From positions 1 through 49,760 of the forward strand of contig JAFQSA010000046.1 in NCBI GenBank assembly GCA_017409765.1: a stretch of 49,760 nucleotides of DNA. The letters are read 5' to 3'. Source of the DNA: Clostridia bacterium (GTDB taxonomy: Bacteria; Bacillota; Clostridia; Christensenellales; CAG-314). Both the position numbers and the translations under genes were made by a program. The notes under the pieces were generated by a model. That model saw only the letters and a program-made list of their open reading frames with translations. It had not been told where the DNA came from and searched no databases. The first letter of the stretch is position 1. Each line of letters starts with the position of its first letter. Shown in pieces: positions 1 to 8,080 of this stretch.

Positions 1-85
1 AAAAAAGGTTAGCAAGCAAAACAAAAGAGCAGCCAGTTTGTTCGGTTGCCCTTGTTGCTTGTTACAAATTTGCTTTTCGAGCGTT

Positions 86-268
86 TTACGCGTTGAGTTG
101 AGCAAGCATAACTTCGAGGTCTACGCCGTGAGCTGCTGCTGCTTCTTCAACTGTTTCTTGATGAGCCAAAAGGCAGTGGATGCATCCCATACCGTAGGAA
201 GAGAAAACTGCTGCTGCTTGAGGCTTGATTTGCAAAACGTCGATGATACGCATATCTTTTGTTATCAT
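86..268 (-). CDS. DUF1858 domain protein (CxxC redox disulfide)
   Basis: A 60-residue protein that is one complete DUF1858 domain, a small fold often found alone or beside hybrid-cluster (prismane) proteins in anaerobes. The family signature is visible: a start like MITKDMRIIDVL, then GMGCIHC with a CxxC pair near residues 29-32, then an acidic helix with VEEAAAAHGVD. The cysteine pair is thought to act as a redox disulfide; the partner is unknown. The ATG is supported by an AAGGAG ribosome site 8 bases upstream and by a promoter with 17-bp spacing (314-342). It is transcribed away from the M14 peptidase gene. The family call is firm and the cellular role is not. Confidence 0.9.
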   Translation of the reverse strand: MITKDMRIIDVLQIKPQAAAVFSSYGMGCIHCLLAHQETVEEAAAAHGVDLEVMLAQLNA

Positions 269-313
269 GGTTTCGTGCTCCTTTTTGTTGGCAAATTGCC
301 TATTTACACAAGT

Positions 314-342
314 ATTTTACTATATTGTTGACAATTTGACAA
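314..342 (-). promoter_or_regulatory. promoter of the DUF1858 gene
   Basis: On the minus strand a TTGTCA -35 box (337-342) and a TAAAAT -10 box (314-319) are separated by exactly 17 bases. They lie about 46 bases upstream of the ATG at 268. Confidence 0.6.
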
Positions 343-385
343 GTAGATAACTAAACATCTGCAAATTTTGTTATCTTTTTTCACA

Positions 386-1351
386 ATGATGGCAACTTGT
401 GTTTGCACGAAAGGGGACTCACTCGCATACAATAGTCCTGCGAGGTTAAAAAGGGTGTTTGGTTACTTTGATTTGTTGCACGAAGTTCAGTTGTTTTGCA
501 AAAATGGCATCGAAACGGGCATTGTTGGGGAAAGTACGCTTGGACAACAAATCCCCTACATTTTTGTGGGGAACAAAAACGGAAACAGGATGATTGTTCA
601 AGGGGCAATTCATGCAAGGGAACACTTGACGGCATTGCTTGTTGTGGGGCTCGCCAAACATCTTGTAAAAAACAGCCATCTAAGGATGGATGGCGGAATC
701 TACTTTGTGCCAATGACCAATCCCGACGGAGTGCGCATCTGCCAAGAGGGTGTGGGTTGGATTGCTGACAAAGGTGTGCGGGCAAACCTTGTAGCAATGA
801 ACGGTGGCAGGGATTTTTCCCTGTGGAAAGCCAACGCGCAAGGGGTGGACGTAAACGTCAACTTTGATGCCAAGTGGTCCAAGGGAAAACACAACACCTT
901 TTGCAAGGGGGCGCAAAACTACGTTGGCAAGCATCCATTTTCCACGGCGGAGGCGCGGTGTCTTGCGGAGTTTACCGAAAGGCTAAAGCCATGCGTGACA
1001 CTTTCCTACCACCTGAAGGGGGAGGAAATCTACTGGGAGTTTGGGCAAAAGGGACATCGCAAGTTTGCTGACGAGCGGTACGCCAATGCCATTGCCAAGT
1101 ACACCGGCTACAAAGTTGTGGGCGCAGGCGGAAGCGTTGGTGGCTACAAAGATTGGTGCATACAAAAACTAAAAATCCCAAGTTTTACCATCGAAGTGGG
1201 CAACGACAAGTACGCGCATCCATTCCCCTACTCGTTGTACTCCACCATTTTGCAACAAAACGTCGACCTTCCACGACGACTGCTAAACAGCGTGGTGGAA
1301 GAGCGCAACACAATCAAATCCCTTGGGTGGGAAGATGTGCTAAATGGTTGA
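386..1351 (+). CDS. M14 family zinc carboxypeptidase, gamma-D-glutamyl-mDAP type
   Basis: Zinc metallopeptidase of the M14 (carboxypeptidase A) fold, most like the bacterial enzymes that cut gamma-D-Glu-meso-DAP bonds in peptidoglycan fragments. Zinc ligands are seen as HARE (about residues 76-79) and the His of SYHLKGEEIYW, a phrase typical of that subgroup. The catalytic Glu is in SFTIEVG, and the substrate motif NPDG is present. Oddity: the usual GVDLNRNF block reads GVDVNVNFD, so the conserved Arg is replaced. No signal peptide or cell-wall binding domain is evident, so the enzyme may act on cytoplasmic muropeptides. The start is uncertain: tandem ATGs at 386 and 389 have no clear Shine-Dalgarno, and a TTG at 368 is also in frame. 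Confidence 0.85.
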   Translation: MMATCVCTKGDSLAYNSPARLKRVFGYFDLLHEVQLFCKNGIETGIVGESTLGQQIPYIFVGNKNGNRMIVQGAIHAREHLTALLVVGLAKHLVKNSHLRMDGGIYFVPMTNPDGVRICQEGVGWIADKGVRANLVAMNGGRDFSLWKANAQGVDVNVNFDAKWSKGKHNTFCKGAQNYVGKHPFSTAEARCLAEFTERLKPCVTLSYHLKGEEIYWEFGQKGHRKFADERYANAIAKYTGYKVVGAGGSVGGYKDWCIQKLKIPSFTIEVGNDKYAHPFPYSLYSTILQQNVDLPRRLLNSVVEERNTIKSLGWEDVLNG

Positions 1352-1505
1352 CAACGTCAACAAAGGATACAAAACGTTTGCCAACAAACGGGCAAGCAAC
1401 AAGACCACACGGATATCCAACAAAATTTGGATTGTAATTTAGTTGGCAATTGCAGGTGTACGCAAATTTTTTGCATTTTTCGCAGATACGTGGTGGATTT
1501 TCCTA

Positions 1506-1534
1506 TTGACAAGTGAGCCAAGTCGTGGTATGCT
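1506..1534 (+). promoter_or_regulatory. promoter of the PHP gene, predicted leaderless
   Basis: A TTGACA box at 1506-1511, a 17-base spacer and TATGCT at 1529-1534. Only six bases separate the -10 box from the ATG at 1541, so transcription should start at or next to the A of the start codon. Confidence 0.65.
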
Positions 1535-1540
1535 TTTGGT

Positions 1541-2323
1541 ATGAAAACAAACGTCAAGTGCGATTTGCACGTTCACACAAACTTTAGCTACGACAATGCT
1601 CCAACCAACACAATGGAGAAAAACGTCGTTAGCGCAATAGAAAAAGGCGTGGGTGTAGTTTGCTTTACCGATCACATCGAGTGTTGTCACGTTAATACCT
1701 TCCGCGAGTTTCCGTTTGCCGAGCGCAAGCGCGAATTCGACCGCCTTGTTGCCAAGTACGGTAGCCAAATCAAGTTGCTACTTGGTTTTGAAATGGGCAG
1801 TCCGCACCACCACCCCAAGCAACTGGCATTTTTGCGGTCGCTCGAGCCGGACATGATAATTGGTTCGGTACACTTCCCCTGCGACTACAACAATCTCAAC
1901 CACCGCTTGAGTGACGTTGAGTACGAAAGGTTGTACGACCAAGAGGTGCGCAAAATGGTGGAGTGTGGCGGTTTTGACGTTTTGGGACACGCTGACATGC
2001 CCAAAAAGTACCATCCAAACTACCAACACGACGTGGAGTTTTTTACCGAAACGTTGCGCATTTGTGTGGAGCAAGGCATTGTTCCGGAATTGAACACGTC
2101 GTCACTACGCCAACCAAACGTAAATCCGCTAACTGCCGAAAGCATGATTAGCGCAAAAATGGCGCATGTGTACGCAAGTTTGGGCGGAAAGTACGTCACC
2201 ATCAGTAGCGACAGCCACGCAAGTGAAACGATAGGTAGTTATTTTGAGGAAACCTACGAAAAAATCAAGGACGTTGTTGGTTTGTGCTACTTTGAAAAGG
2301 GCAAACTTGTGGAATTGAAATAA
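1541..2323 (+). CDS. PHP domain histidinol-phosphatase-like protein
   Basis: A 260-residue PHP-superfamily metal-dependent phosphoesterase, closest in layout to histidinol-phosphatase (HisJ/HisK type), which removes phosphate from histidinol phosphate in histidine synthesis. Metal-binding motifs appear in order: DLHVHTNFS near residues 8-16, FTDHIE near 42-47, GFEMGS near 82-87, GSVHF near 108-112, GHADMPKK near 149-156 and SSDSHAS near 226-232. No other histidine genes are in the window, so the substrate is not proven; other PHP phosphatases look alike. No Shine-Dalgarno precedes the ATG and the promoter is six bases away, so translation is probably leaderless. A terminator follows at 2459-2484. 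Confidence 0.85.
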   Translation: MKTNVKCDLHVHTNFSYDNAPTNTMEKNVVSAIEKGVGVVCFTDHIECCHVNTFREFPFAERKREFDRLVAKYGSQIKLLLGFEMGSPHHHPKQLAFLRSLEPDMIIGSVHFPCDYNNLNHRLSDVEYERLYDQEVRKMVECGGFDVLGHADMPKKYHPNYQHDVEFFTETLRICVEQGIVPELNTSSLRQPNVNPLTAESMISAKMAHVYASLGGKYVTISSDSHASETIGSYFEETYEKIKDVVGLCYFEKGKLVELK

Positions 2324-2349
2324 ACTCGACAAAATATTCCCATGCTAAC

Positions 2350-2412
2350 GCAAGATAGGTCCTCTCAGGCGCTACGTGCCAGCTCTCCCAAAGGGCGAAC
2401 CTTCCTTGGATA
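2350..2412. repeat. GC-rich palindromic (REP-like) element
   Basis: This stretch is far richer in G and C than its surroundings and holds small hairpins, for example GGCGC-TAC-GTGCC and CCC-AAA-GGG. Its wording (CTCTCAGGCGCTACGTGCC) resembles short palindromic repeats that are scattered through many gut Clostridia genomes, from memory. It lies between the PHP gene and its terminator. No ORF is supported. The rest of the 2324-2629 gap holds only the terminator and the leuS promoter. Confidence 0.45.
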
Positions 2413-2458
2413 CTCTTTTCAAAAGCAAAAAAACACAAAATCATCAAAAAATAACAAT

Positions 2459-2484
2459 TGCCACCTATTTGGGTGGCATTTTTT
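2459..2484 (+). terminator. terminator after the PHP gene
   Basis: Stem TGCCACC with GGTGGCA, a short TATTTG loop and a run of six T. Confidence 0.8.
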
Positions 2485-2569
2485 GTTGCATTGACGTTGT
2501 TTTGCCAACAATCAAGCAAGGCAATTTAGTGTATATCTTTTATTTATTTTACTAGCTGTGGTTGTTTTA

Positions 2570-2598
2570 TTGACAATTTGCACTCAAAGGAGTACAAT
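2570..2598 (+). promoter_or_regulatory. leuS promoter
   Basis: TTGACA at 2570-2575, a 17-base spacer and TACAAT at 2593-2598. The resulting leader is only about 25 bases, which leaves no room for a T-box riboswitch even though leuS is a common T-box target in Bacillota. Confidence 0.75.
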
Positions 2599-2629
2599 TT
2601 GGTATATATTTTATATTAAGAGGCCAACT

Positions 2630-5059
2630 ATGGATAAAATTCAAGTAGAAAAAAAGTGGAATCAACTTTGGAATGAACAAAAAGTGTATTCCTTTGACGA
2701 AAAGGACGTAGATAACAAGCACTACGTTTTGGAAATGTTTTCCTACCCAAGTGGCGCAAAATTGCACATCGGTCACTGGTACAACTACGGCTTGACAGAT
2801 AGTTACGCGCGTTACCAAATCATGAAGGGCAAAAACGTGTTCCAACCAATGGGCTTTGACGCGTTTGGTTTGCCTGCGGAAAACTACGCCATCAAAACTG
2901 GTGTTCACCCACAAGACTCCACCTTCCACAACATTGCCGTTATGGAAGAACAACTCAAAAACATCGGCGCAATGTTCGATTGGGATCACGAAATTATCAC
3001 TTGCTCCCCCGAATACTACCGCTGGACACAATGGTTGTTCTGCGAACTTTACAAGCACGGCTTGGCATACCGCAAAAAGGCGCCTGTAAACTGGTGTCCA
3101 AGTTGCAATACCGTTCTTGCAAACGAGCAAGTTATCGACGGTCATTGCGAAAGATGCGATAGCCAAGTTATCAAAAAGGACCTCACACAATGGTTCTTTA
3201 AGATTACAGCCTATGCCGAAGAATTGTTGAACGACTTGGACAAACTCGACTGGCCAGAAAAGACCAAGGCAATGCAACGCAACTGGATTGGCAAGTCCGT
3301 TGGTGGCGAAATCGTTTTTACACTTGCTGATGGTAGCGAAAGTTTCAAGGTGTTCACAACACGTGCCGATACATTGTTTGGTTGCACCTACGTTGTGCTT
3401 GCGCCTGAACACGAACTTGTAAAACGCATCACAACAGCCGAACACCTTGACGAAGTTAACGCTTACTGCGACGAAGTTGCAAAGACAAACGAAATTGAAC
3501 GTCTTTCCACCGCAAAGGAAAAGACAGGCGTGTTTACCGGTGCGTATGCCATCAATCCAATCAATGGAGAGAAGGTAGAAATTTGGATTGGCGACTACGT
3601 GCTTGCATCCTACGGCACAGGCGCAGTTATGGGTGTGCCAAGTCATGACGAACGCGACTACAAGTTTGCACAAAAGCACGGCTTGGGTATCCACCGCGTT
3701 ATCAAGGGCGCAACACCCGACGTGGACGACAGTTTGCCTTTCTGCGAATATGGTGTGATGGTAAACAGTGGCGAGTTTGACGGCATGACAAGCGAACAAG
3801 GTCGCGTTGCCGTTGTGGAAAAACTTGCCGAAAAGGGCCTTGGCGAAATCAAAACAAACTACCGCTTGCGCGACTGGCTTGTATCTCGCCAACGTTACTG
3901 GGGCGCACCAATCCCTGTTATCCATTGTCCATATTGTGGCGAAGTGCTTGACGAAAACCTTCCAGTTGAACTACCCTACGACGTAGAGTTCAAACCGGAC
4001 GGAACAAGCCCACTTGCAAAACACGAAAAATTTATCCACGACGTTACCTGCCCCAAGTGTGGAGCAAAGGCAACTCGTGATCCAGATACGCTTGACACAT
4101 TTGTTTGCAGTAGTTGGTACTTCCTTCGTTACCCAGATGCTCACAATGCCGAAAACCCATGGGATACCGCTTGGATTGACAAGATGCTCCCAGTAGACAA
4201 GTACGTTGGTGGCGCTGAGCACGCTTGTATGCACTTGCTTTACGCGCGCTTTATCACAAAGGCGCTCCGTGACATGGGTTACTTGCACTTTGACGAACCA
4301 TTCAAGTCACTTGTACACCAAGGCGTAATTCTTGGCCCAGACGGCAACCGCATGAGCAAATCTCACGGCAACGTTGTTAGCCCCGACGAATACGTAAACA
4401 ACTACGGCGCGGACGTTTTCCGTTGCTACCTTGCATTTGGCTTTAAGTACACCGAAGGTGGCCCATGGAGCGATGACGGTATCAAGGCGCTCAACAAGTG
4501 GTTGGACCGCGTGGAAAGATTTGCGCTTTCCGCTTACGGCGACTACCCAACAACAAGCGACTTTGGCCCAGCAGAAAAGGAACTCAACCGAGTTAGACAC
4601 ATCACAATCAAGGCAGTTGATGCCGACTACCCCGAGTTCTCCTTCAACACAGCAGTTGCTCGTATGATGGAACTTGTAAATGCCATCTCCAAGTACGATG
4701 GTCAAAAGGTTAAAAACGCGCAACTCTACCGCGAAACAATGGACGACCTGTTGAAGATGCTCACCCCTCTTGCGCCACACATCACCGAGGAATTGTGGCA
4801 CCAAACTGGCCACACAACATCCATCGTTGTGGAAAAATTCCCCGTTTGTGACGAAAGCGCAACCAAGGCAAGCGAAGTGGAATTGCTTGTTCAATTCAAC
4901 AGCAAACCAAAGGCGCGCATCACAGTGGATGCAACCCTTGCACCTGCTGAAATCCAACAAATTGTTTTGGCTGATGCGAAGGTTACCGAACTTTTGAACG
5001 GTGCAACACCAAAGAAGGTTATCGTTATCCCCGGCCGACTTGTAAACATCATTTTGTAA
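2630..5059 (+). CDS. leuS: leucyl-tRNA synthetase
   Basis: Class I aminoacyl-tRNA synthetase that charges tRNA-Leu in the cytoplasm. At 809 residues it has the normal bacterial length. The HIGH motif (residues 46-49, in KLHIGHW) and the KMSKS-type motif ([11 protein letters not shown], about residue 575) are present. The CP1 editing domain is recognisable from its TTRADTLFG block near residue 242. A zinc-like cysteine cluster (WCPSCNTV...CERCDS) lies near residues 158-180. The C-terminal anticodon-binding region runs to PGRLVNIIL. The ATG at 2630 is chosen because AGAGG lies just before it and the protein then begins [10 protein letters not shown]; an upstream in-frame start would extend through the promoter. 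A strong terminator follows. The gene is monocistronic. Confidence 0.98.
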   Translation: MDKIQVEKKWNQLWNEQKVYSFDEKDVDNKHYVLEMFSYPSGAKLHIGHWYNYGLTDSYARYQIMKGKNVFQPMGFDAFGLPAENYAIKTGVHPQDSTFHNIAVMEEQLKNIGAMFDWDHEIITCSPEYYRWTQWLFCELYKHGLAYRKKAPVNWCPSCNTVLANEQVIDGHCERCDSQVIKKDLTQWFFKITAYAEELLNDLDKLDWPEKTKAMQRNWIGKSVGGEIVFTLADGSESFKVFTTRADTLFGCTYVVLAPEHELVKRITTAEHLDEVNAYCDEVAKTNEIERLSTAKEKTGVFTGAYAINPINGEKVEIWIGDYVLASYGTGAVMGVPSHDERDYKFAQKHGLGIHRVIKGATPDVDDSLPFCEYGVMVNSGEFDGMTSEQGRVAVVEKLAEKGLGEIKTNYRLRDWLVSRQRYWGAPIPVIHCPYCGEVLDENLPVELPYDVEFKPDGTSPLAKHEKFIHDVTCPKCGAKATRDPDTLDTFVCSSWYFLRYPDAHNAENPWDTAWIDKMLPVDKYVGGAEHACMHLLYARFITKALRDMGYLHFDEPFKSLVHQGVILGPDGNRMSKSHGNVVSPDEYVNNYGADVFRCYLAFGFKYTEGGPWSDDGIKALNKWLDRVERFALSAYGDYPTTSDFGPAEKELNRVRHITIKAVDADYPEFSFNTAVARMMELVNAISKYDGQKVKNAQLYRETMDDLLKMLTPLAPHITEELWHQTGHTTSIVVEKFPVCDESATKASEVELLVQFNSKPKARITVDATLAPAEIQQIVLADAKVTELLNGATPKKVIVIPGRLVNIIL

Positions 5060-5080
5060 TAACTAAATAAACTTGATACT

Positions 5081-5120
5081 TTACGGTGAAATTTGCAAAA
5101 AGTTTCACCGTAATTTTTTT
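5081..5120 (+). terminator. leuS terminator
   Basis: Perfect 11-bp stem TTACGGTGAAA / TTTCACCGTAA with an 11-base loop, followed by seven T. Confidence 0.9.
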
Positions 5121-5229
5121 GCCTTTTTGCAAAACTCTTGCAACCATGATTGTGCGTTGCTAGCTCAATTAGTGAAAAACGTTCTCGTTTGCGTGTAAAA
5201 ATTTGTTGAATTTTTTGCTATGAAAATGT

Positions 5230-5257
5230 TTGACAAACGGATGTGTGTTGTGATAAT
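5230..5257 (+). promoter_or_regulatory. promoter of the purine permease gene
   Basis: TTGACA at 5230-5235, a 16-base spacer and GATAAT at 5252-5257. The leader is about 90 bases. I looked for a purine riboswitch core in it and did not find one. The remaining 5121-5229 bases show nothing. Confidence 0.6.
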
Positions 5258-5355
5258 GTGGAAGCATCTTTTTTTCCAAAGCCGTAGTAGATAGAAACCC
5301 ATTGAGATAACTAATTTAGACACCACTTAAAAATTTTTTAATGGAGGATAAATCT

Positions 5356-6909
5356 ATGAAACACGAAAGCAATGTTCAACCAATTGAACAAACTTCGGAA
5401 AAACCCGTCTGCAAATTGGACAAGTTTTTCGGCGTGACAAAGGCTGGCTCTACCATCAGGACAGAGATTGTTGCAGGTATTGTTACATTCCTTGCAATGG
5501 CGTACATCTTGACGGTAAACCCCAACCAATTTTTCTACGCTGGCACAAGCGATCCAAGGTGGGCATCCGTCTTTATGGCTACAGCATTTGGTGCAATCAT
5601 TGGCACGTTGCTGATGGCGTTTTTGGCAAAGTTGCCTTTGGCGCAAGCATCCGGCATGGGGCTCAACTCCATGGTGGGCACAGTCATTGGCGGTGGCGTG
5701 GGTGCGTTTTCTACCTACGTGTTTGAGTTTACTCTTGCCAATGCAATGCTGATGGTGCTTATTTCCGGTATCATTTTTATGCTTTTGTCGGTAATCACCA
5801 TCAAAGGCGTATCTTTGCGACAAAAGTTGTTCGAGGGTATCCCTGCTGGTATCAAAACGGCAATCCCTGTGGGCATTGGTTTGTTCATTGCGTACATCGG
5901 CATGCAAAATGCAGGATTTATCGTTACCAACGGCTACACACAAGTGGGCATGATAACCTTCAGCAACTGGGAGTTGCAAACAATCAACTGGGCGGCAGGC
6001 ACTCAAACAACACCTGCAACGGCAATTGTTATGTTGATTGGCCTTGTTGCCATTGCAATCCTTTCCCACTTGAAGGTTAAGGGCGCTGTTATCATTGGTA
6101 TTTTGGTGGCAACGTTGGTGGGCATCCCCTTTGGCGTTACCAACTTGGAAGTTGTTGCCGGCAAGGTGGACGGCATCACTTGGAAGTTCTGGGAGAACTT
6201 TGAAACTTTCTTTACCGGCGAAGTGTTCTTGGCGCCATTCAAGGGCGGTTTCGACTTCCCCGAGGGCAGTTTGTTTACAATCATCATGATCATCATCTCC
6301 ATGAGTATGATCGACATGTTCGACACAATGGGCACATGCGTTGGTTGTTGCTCCGCAGCGGGACTGCTTGATGAAAATGGCACTCCACGCAACTACGCGC
6401 AAATCATGTATGCCGATTCCATCGCTACGTGCACAGGCGCATTGTTGGGCACGTCCACAGTTACAACCTTTGTAGAATCCGGCTCCGGCATTGCCGAAGG
6501 TGGTAAAACTGGTTTGACGGCGCTTTCCACAGCGGTGATGTTTTTCCTTGCAATATTTGCTTTGCCATTGTTTGCAATGATCCCAAGCGCTGCAACTGCA
6601 TCCGCACTTGTTTACGTTGGCGTGTTGATGATGAAAAACATCAAAAACGTAGACTTTAGCGATATTCGCATTGCTGTGCCTGCATTTTTGGCAATCGCAT
6701 TGATGCCCCTTGCTTACTCCATCACAACTGGTATTGGTATGGCGATTTTGTCCTACGTGGTTATCAGCATTTTGTGCTTTGTGTGCGAACTTGTTAGATA
6801 CGCCATCACAAAGAAAGAAGAACACAAACCTGTTTGGAACGTTTCCGTTATTACAATCATCATTTCCTTGTTGTTCTGCGTGTACTTCTTTGTGCCAGTT
6901 ACACTTTGA
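5356..6909 (+). CDS. NCS2 family purine permease (AzgA/PbuG-like)
   Basis: A 517-residue polytopic membrane protein of the nucleobase-cation symporter 2 group, AzgA branch, which imports guanine, hypoxanthine or adenine. Family blocks visible are FFGVTKAGSTIRTEIVAGIVTFLAMAYIL at the N-terminus (quoted by start: FFGVTKAG), VNPNQFF, the LPLAQASGMGLNSMVG segment and MIDMFDTMGT, followed by ESGSGIAEGGKTGL, the hallmark of AzgA-type carriers. About 12 membrane segments can be counted. The ATG at 5356 is preferred over 5341 because ATGGAGG at 5341-5347 is the ribosome site itself. The protein is flanked by its own promoter and a terminator. The exact purine cannot be read from sequence. Confidence 0.93.
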   Translation: MKHESNVQPIEQTSEKPVCKLDKFFGVTKAGSTIRTEIVAGIVTFLAMAYILTVNPNQFFYAGTSDPRWASVFMATAFGAIIGTLLMAFLAKLPLAQASGMGLNSMVGTVIGGGVGAFSTYVFEFTLANAMLMVLISGIIFMLLSVITIKGVSLRQKLFEGIPAGIKTAIPVGIGLFIAYIGMQNAGFIVTNGYTQVGMITFSNWELQTINWAAGTQTTPATAIVMLIGLVAIAILSHLKVKGAVIIGILVATLVGIPFGVTNLEVVAGKVDGITWKFWENFETFFTGEVFLAPFKGGFDFPEGSLFTIIMIIISMSMIDMFDTMGTCVGCCSAAGLLDENGTPRNYAQIMYADSIATCTGALLGTSTVTTFVESGSGIAEGGKTGLTALSTAVMFFLAIFALPLFAMIPSAATASALVYVGVLMMKNIKNVDFSDIRIAVPAFLAIALMPLAYSITTGIGMAILSYVVISILCFVCELVRYAITKKEEHKPVWNVSVITIIISLLFCVYFFVPVTL

Positions 6910-6931
6910 TAACTTACAAACTAAAAAACAA

Positions 6932-6960
6932 ATGCACTCACAATTGTGGGTGCATTTTTT
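6932..6960. terminator. bidirectional terminator between permease and XRE gene
   Basis: Hairpin ATGCACTC...GTGGGTGCAT followed by six T on the plus strand. The minus strand also ends in a T-rich run, so it can serve both converging genes. Confidence 0.8.
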
Positions 6961-6966
6961 GTTGCA

Positions 6967-7059
6967 TTATTTGATGTTTAGTTGCTTGATATACCTAAAA
7001 AACGTACCGCGCGTCCTGCCGAGCATGTCGCAGGCTTTGAGGGTGCGCTTGGCTTGGGC
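6967..7059 (-). pseudogene. in-frame HTH-like tail after a double stop
   Basis: Directly after the tandem TGA TGA that ends the XRE gene, the same reading frame stays open for 30 codons and then stops. The translation contains LKACDMLGRTRGTFFRY and IKQLNIK, which has the shape of a Fis/NtrC-type helix-turn-helix. No start codon lies at its beginning. It may be the relic of a former C-terminal domain or of a neighbouring gene; readthrough of two stops is unlikely but not excluded. Confidence 0.3.
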
Positions 7060-7062
7060 TCA

Positions 7063-7686
7063 TCAATCCTTGCTGATGGTCTTTTTTTGCCAAGATTTTT
7101 TGCCACATTTGGGGCATTTGAGATATCTTGTTGTGTGTACGTGCAGTGCAAAGAAAACTGCTTTGTACTTTGGTATGTGCTTGTGTCCGCAATGTTGACA
7201 CTCGTAGTAGCCGGCAGTTTGCTCAATTTTTATCAGAAATGGTATTGCAATCAAAAGCGGTAGTAAGCTCAAGCCTATAATTAGCGCGCCAAGCCACTCT
7301 TCCATTGCACCACTTGCAATAAAATGAGGCAAAACAATTGCACAAAACAGCAATGGCAAAAGGCACAATATGCCTGTGACAAGTTCCATTTTTAGCAATC
7401 GCTTGTCCGCTTGCTCTTTTTGTTTGACAACCTCGAGCAGGTTATTTTCTAGTTCTTTTGTATAGTTATCCATTGTAACTACCTCCCCACATAATAAATC
7501 ATTTACTGTAATTTTTAGCACACCACACAGTTCCAGCATAATAGCGGAGTCCGGCAAAGACCTGCCTGTTTCCCACTTGGAAACTGCTCGGTCGGTGATG
7601 TTGAGTTTTTCCGCTAGTTGCATTTGCGTGAGATTTGCTTGGCGACGGCGCTCGGCAATAAATTTGCCAATTTTTACTTGGTCCAT
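7063..7686 (-). CDS. XRE-family HTH regulator with membrane segments and zinc ribbon
   Basis: A 207-residue protein with an N-terminal Cro/C1-type helix-turn-helix (residues about 8-62, with TQMQLAEKLNITDRAVSKW), a short coiled linker, two hydrophobic spans (about residues 101-120 and 130-150) and a C-terminal zinc ribbon with two CxxC pairs (CQHCG and CPKCGKK). This is a known architecture in Bacillota: membrane-tethered HTH proteins of unknown signal. The start is supported by AAAGGAGG seven bases before the ATG. It is divergent from cysK and may regulate itself or a neighbour; no operator was identified. Its stop is a double TGA. Confidence 0.88.
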   Translation of the reverse strand: MDQVKIGKFIAERRRQANLTQMQLAEKLNITDRAVSKWETGRSLPDSAIMLELCGVLKITVNDLLCGEVVTMDNYTKELENNLLEVVKQKEQADKRLLKMELVTGILCLLPLLFCAIVLPHFIASGAMEEWLGALIIGLSLLPLLIAIPFLIKIEQTAGYYECQHCGHKHIPKYKAVFFALHVHTTRYLKCPKCGKKSWQKKTISKD

Positions 7687-8080
7687 GGTTTGCCTCCTTT
7701 GCTACTACAGTATAGCTTTGTTTGGGGAAAATGTCTACATACCGTTGGTTGAGTTGGGGAAAAACCCACCAGCGGTGGACAAAATCTACCTGCTGTTTGT
7801 GCAAAACACAAGTGTATTTGACCAAACAATTATACCAAATTTCACAACGTTCTTCAAGTATTTTTGACAACTGCAAATTTTGTATATACATTCCGTGCTT
7901 TGTGTGGTATAATAGGGATATCAAAATGAAGTTGCAACGATGGCTTTTGCAAAATGGCAACACAAAACAAGTGCAACGTGTCGCAAAACGTGTAACAAAC
8001 ATTGCAAAAACGCAACACGTATCGCCAAAAAATGCAAAAGTCGGTCTGCAACAAAACAATGCAAAAAGGAAAACATCACT
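7687..8080 (+). promoter_or_regulatory. cysK upstream region with extended -10 promoter and long leader
   Basis: The best promoter is an extended -10, TGGTATAAT (TATAAT at 7908-7913), preceded by TATACA at 7885-7890; a TTGACA at 7864 is a second option. Transcription would begin near 7920, giving a leader of about 160 bases. In the cysK frame the leader is open from an ATG at 7940 and holds five Cys codons among 47. A good AAAAGGA site precedes the ATG at 8081, so that is taken as the real start. The part from 7687 to 7860 shows nothing recognisable. Confidence 0.5.

Noticed and set aside
1..85. Coding sequence at the left edge
   Set aside because: No frame with recognisable protein. Only AT-rich sequence downstream of the DUF1858 stop.
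2599..2629. T-box riboswitch before leuS
   Set aside because: The leader from the only good promoter is about 25 bases and no AGGGTGGNACCGCG-type sequence is present upstream.
2567..3925. Very long open frame antisense to leuS
   Set aside because: Codon bias of the AT-rich genome leaves few stops on the opposite strand. Its protein is Cys/Phe/Val-rich nonsense, while leuS is unequivocal.
5258..5355. Purine riboswitch before the purine permease
   Set aside because: The conserved loop sequences and P1 helix pattern are not found in the 90-base leader.
5338..6825. 495-codon frame antisense to the purine permease
   Set aside because: The translation is full of His, Cys and Asn with no domain. 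It is a shadow of a conserved membrane protein gene.
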